A stretch of DNA of 32,365 bases from an uncultured Mailhella sp. (GTDB lineage Bacteria > Desulfobacterota > Desulfovibrionia > Desulfovibrionales > Desulfovibrionaceae): positions 1-32,365 of the forward strand of contig CAJTRG010000017.1 in NCBI GenBank assembly GCA_910578585.1. The letters are read 5' to 3'. Positions 32,176 to 32,365 of this stretch are shown here, piece after piece; position 1 is the stretch's first letter; the number at the start of each line of letters is the position of its first letter. The notes below the pieces were generated by a model. That model worked only from the letters and a program-made list of their open reading frames with translations, was not told the DNA's origin and made no database searches. A program made the translations under genes and the position numbers.

Positions 32176-32310
32176 GCCGTCCGCCTGTGGTTTGCCGAAT
32201 ATCCGAACAACATTCCTTTAAAATATTTTTCGCCCACCCTGGAAAGACTGTAGTTGGTTCCTTATTCTGTTGGCAATCTGTAAAAATCTCCATCATTTCT
32301 TGTTTTAATT
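32159..32310 (-). pseudogene. Possible 3' remnant of a gene cut by an insertion sequence
   Basis: On the minus strand the frame stays open from the insertion-sequence tip to a TAA at 32159-32161. It reads KLKQEMMEIFTDCQQ, NKEPTTVFPGWAKNIL and KECCSDIRQTTGGRRSNTK in succession. The first Met (32296) has no ribosome site, so a truncated C-terminus is likelier than a small complete gene. I do not recognise the family. At this length it could also be a chance frame. Confidence 0.35.
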
Positions 32311-32365
32311 TAGGGTGTGTTTCCAAATTATCTTAACCAAACTAAACAACACGCAATAAGGACAA
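32311..32365. mobile_element. Partial insertion-sequence end (terminal inverted repeat)
   Basis: TAGGGTGTGTTTCCAAATT at 32311-32329 is the inverted match (18 of 19) of 37-55. The GGG tip faces the window and the body would extend to the right, beyond the sequence given. Confidence 0.5.

Overview
The window reads as a chromosomal segment of a low-GC, probably Gram-negative anaerobic bacterium. The tRNA-Glu has a proteobacterial-type body with an encoded CCA end, the binding-protein transporter has an exported solute receptor, and the mobilisation genes are ColE1-like. A Desulfovibrionaceae-type host is my best guess, held with low confidence.

The left third (about 56-9979) looks like ordinary core genome. 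A five-gene minus-strand peptide/nickel-type ABC importer (dppB-dppC-binding protein-dppD-dppF) is followed on the plus strand by an MnmM/YtqB-like methyltransferase, a quinol-monooxygenase-like protein, an AraC regulator, an exported carboxymuconolactone-decarboxylase-like protein with a cupin, a CrcB fluoride channel and tRNA-Glu(TTC).

From just after the tRNA, everything looks acquired. First comes a very AT-rich pair of reverse transcriptases that fits defence-associated RT type 3 (Drt3a plus Drt3b). Behind it lies a structured non-coding region that holds a CACACACAC run in a predicted loop and ends in a strong terminator, which is what a DRT3 template RNA should look like. Next is a rearranged Type I restriction-modification locus: hsdM, a single-TRD hsdS reading in frame into hsdR, then a tandem direct duplication of exactly 3766 bp carrying a second hsdR and two start-less copies of a second TRD, then a tyrosine recombinase gene. 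The duplication boundaries fall on a 25-bp repeat at the 3' edge of the TRDs. A 26-bp repeat marks the 5' edge of each TRD, and the recombinase gene is flanked by perfect 17-bp inverted repeats, one overlapping the 3' TRD repeat. Together this looks like a specificity-switching device working through direct repeats and hsdR duplication rather than the usual hsdS inversion.

The right end is the backbone of a mobilisable element on the minus strand: an AlbA/Schlafen-type ATP-binding protein, a ColE1-like mobC-mobA set with mobB and mobD nested inside mobA in another frame, a likely oriT, a Toprim/DUF3987 primase-helicase, an AlpA-like regulator and a hairpin-rich intergenic region. No integrase is seen next to the tRNA and no second copy of the tRNA 3' end is present, so the element probably continues beyond the window. 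Both window ends carry the same 19-bp insertion-sequence-like terminal repeat in inverted orientation, so the sequence probably breaks off inside two copies of one insertion sequence.
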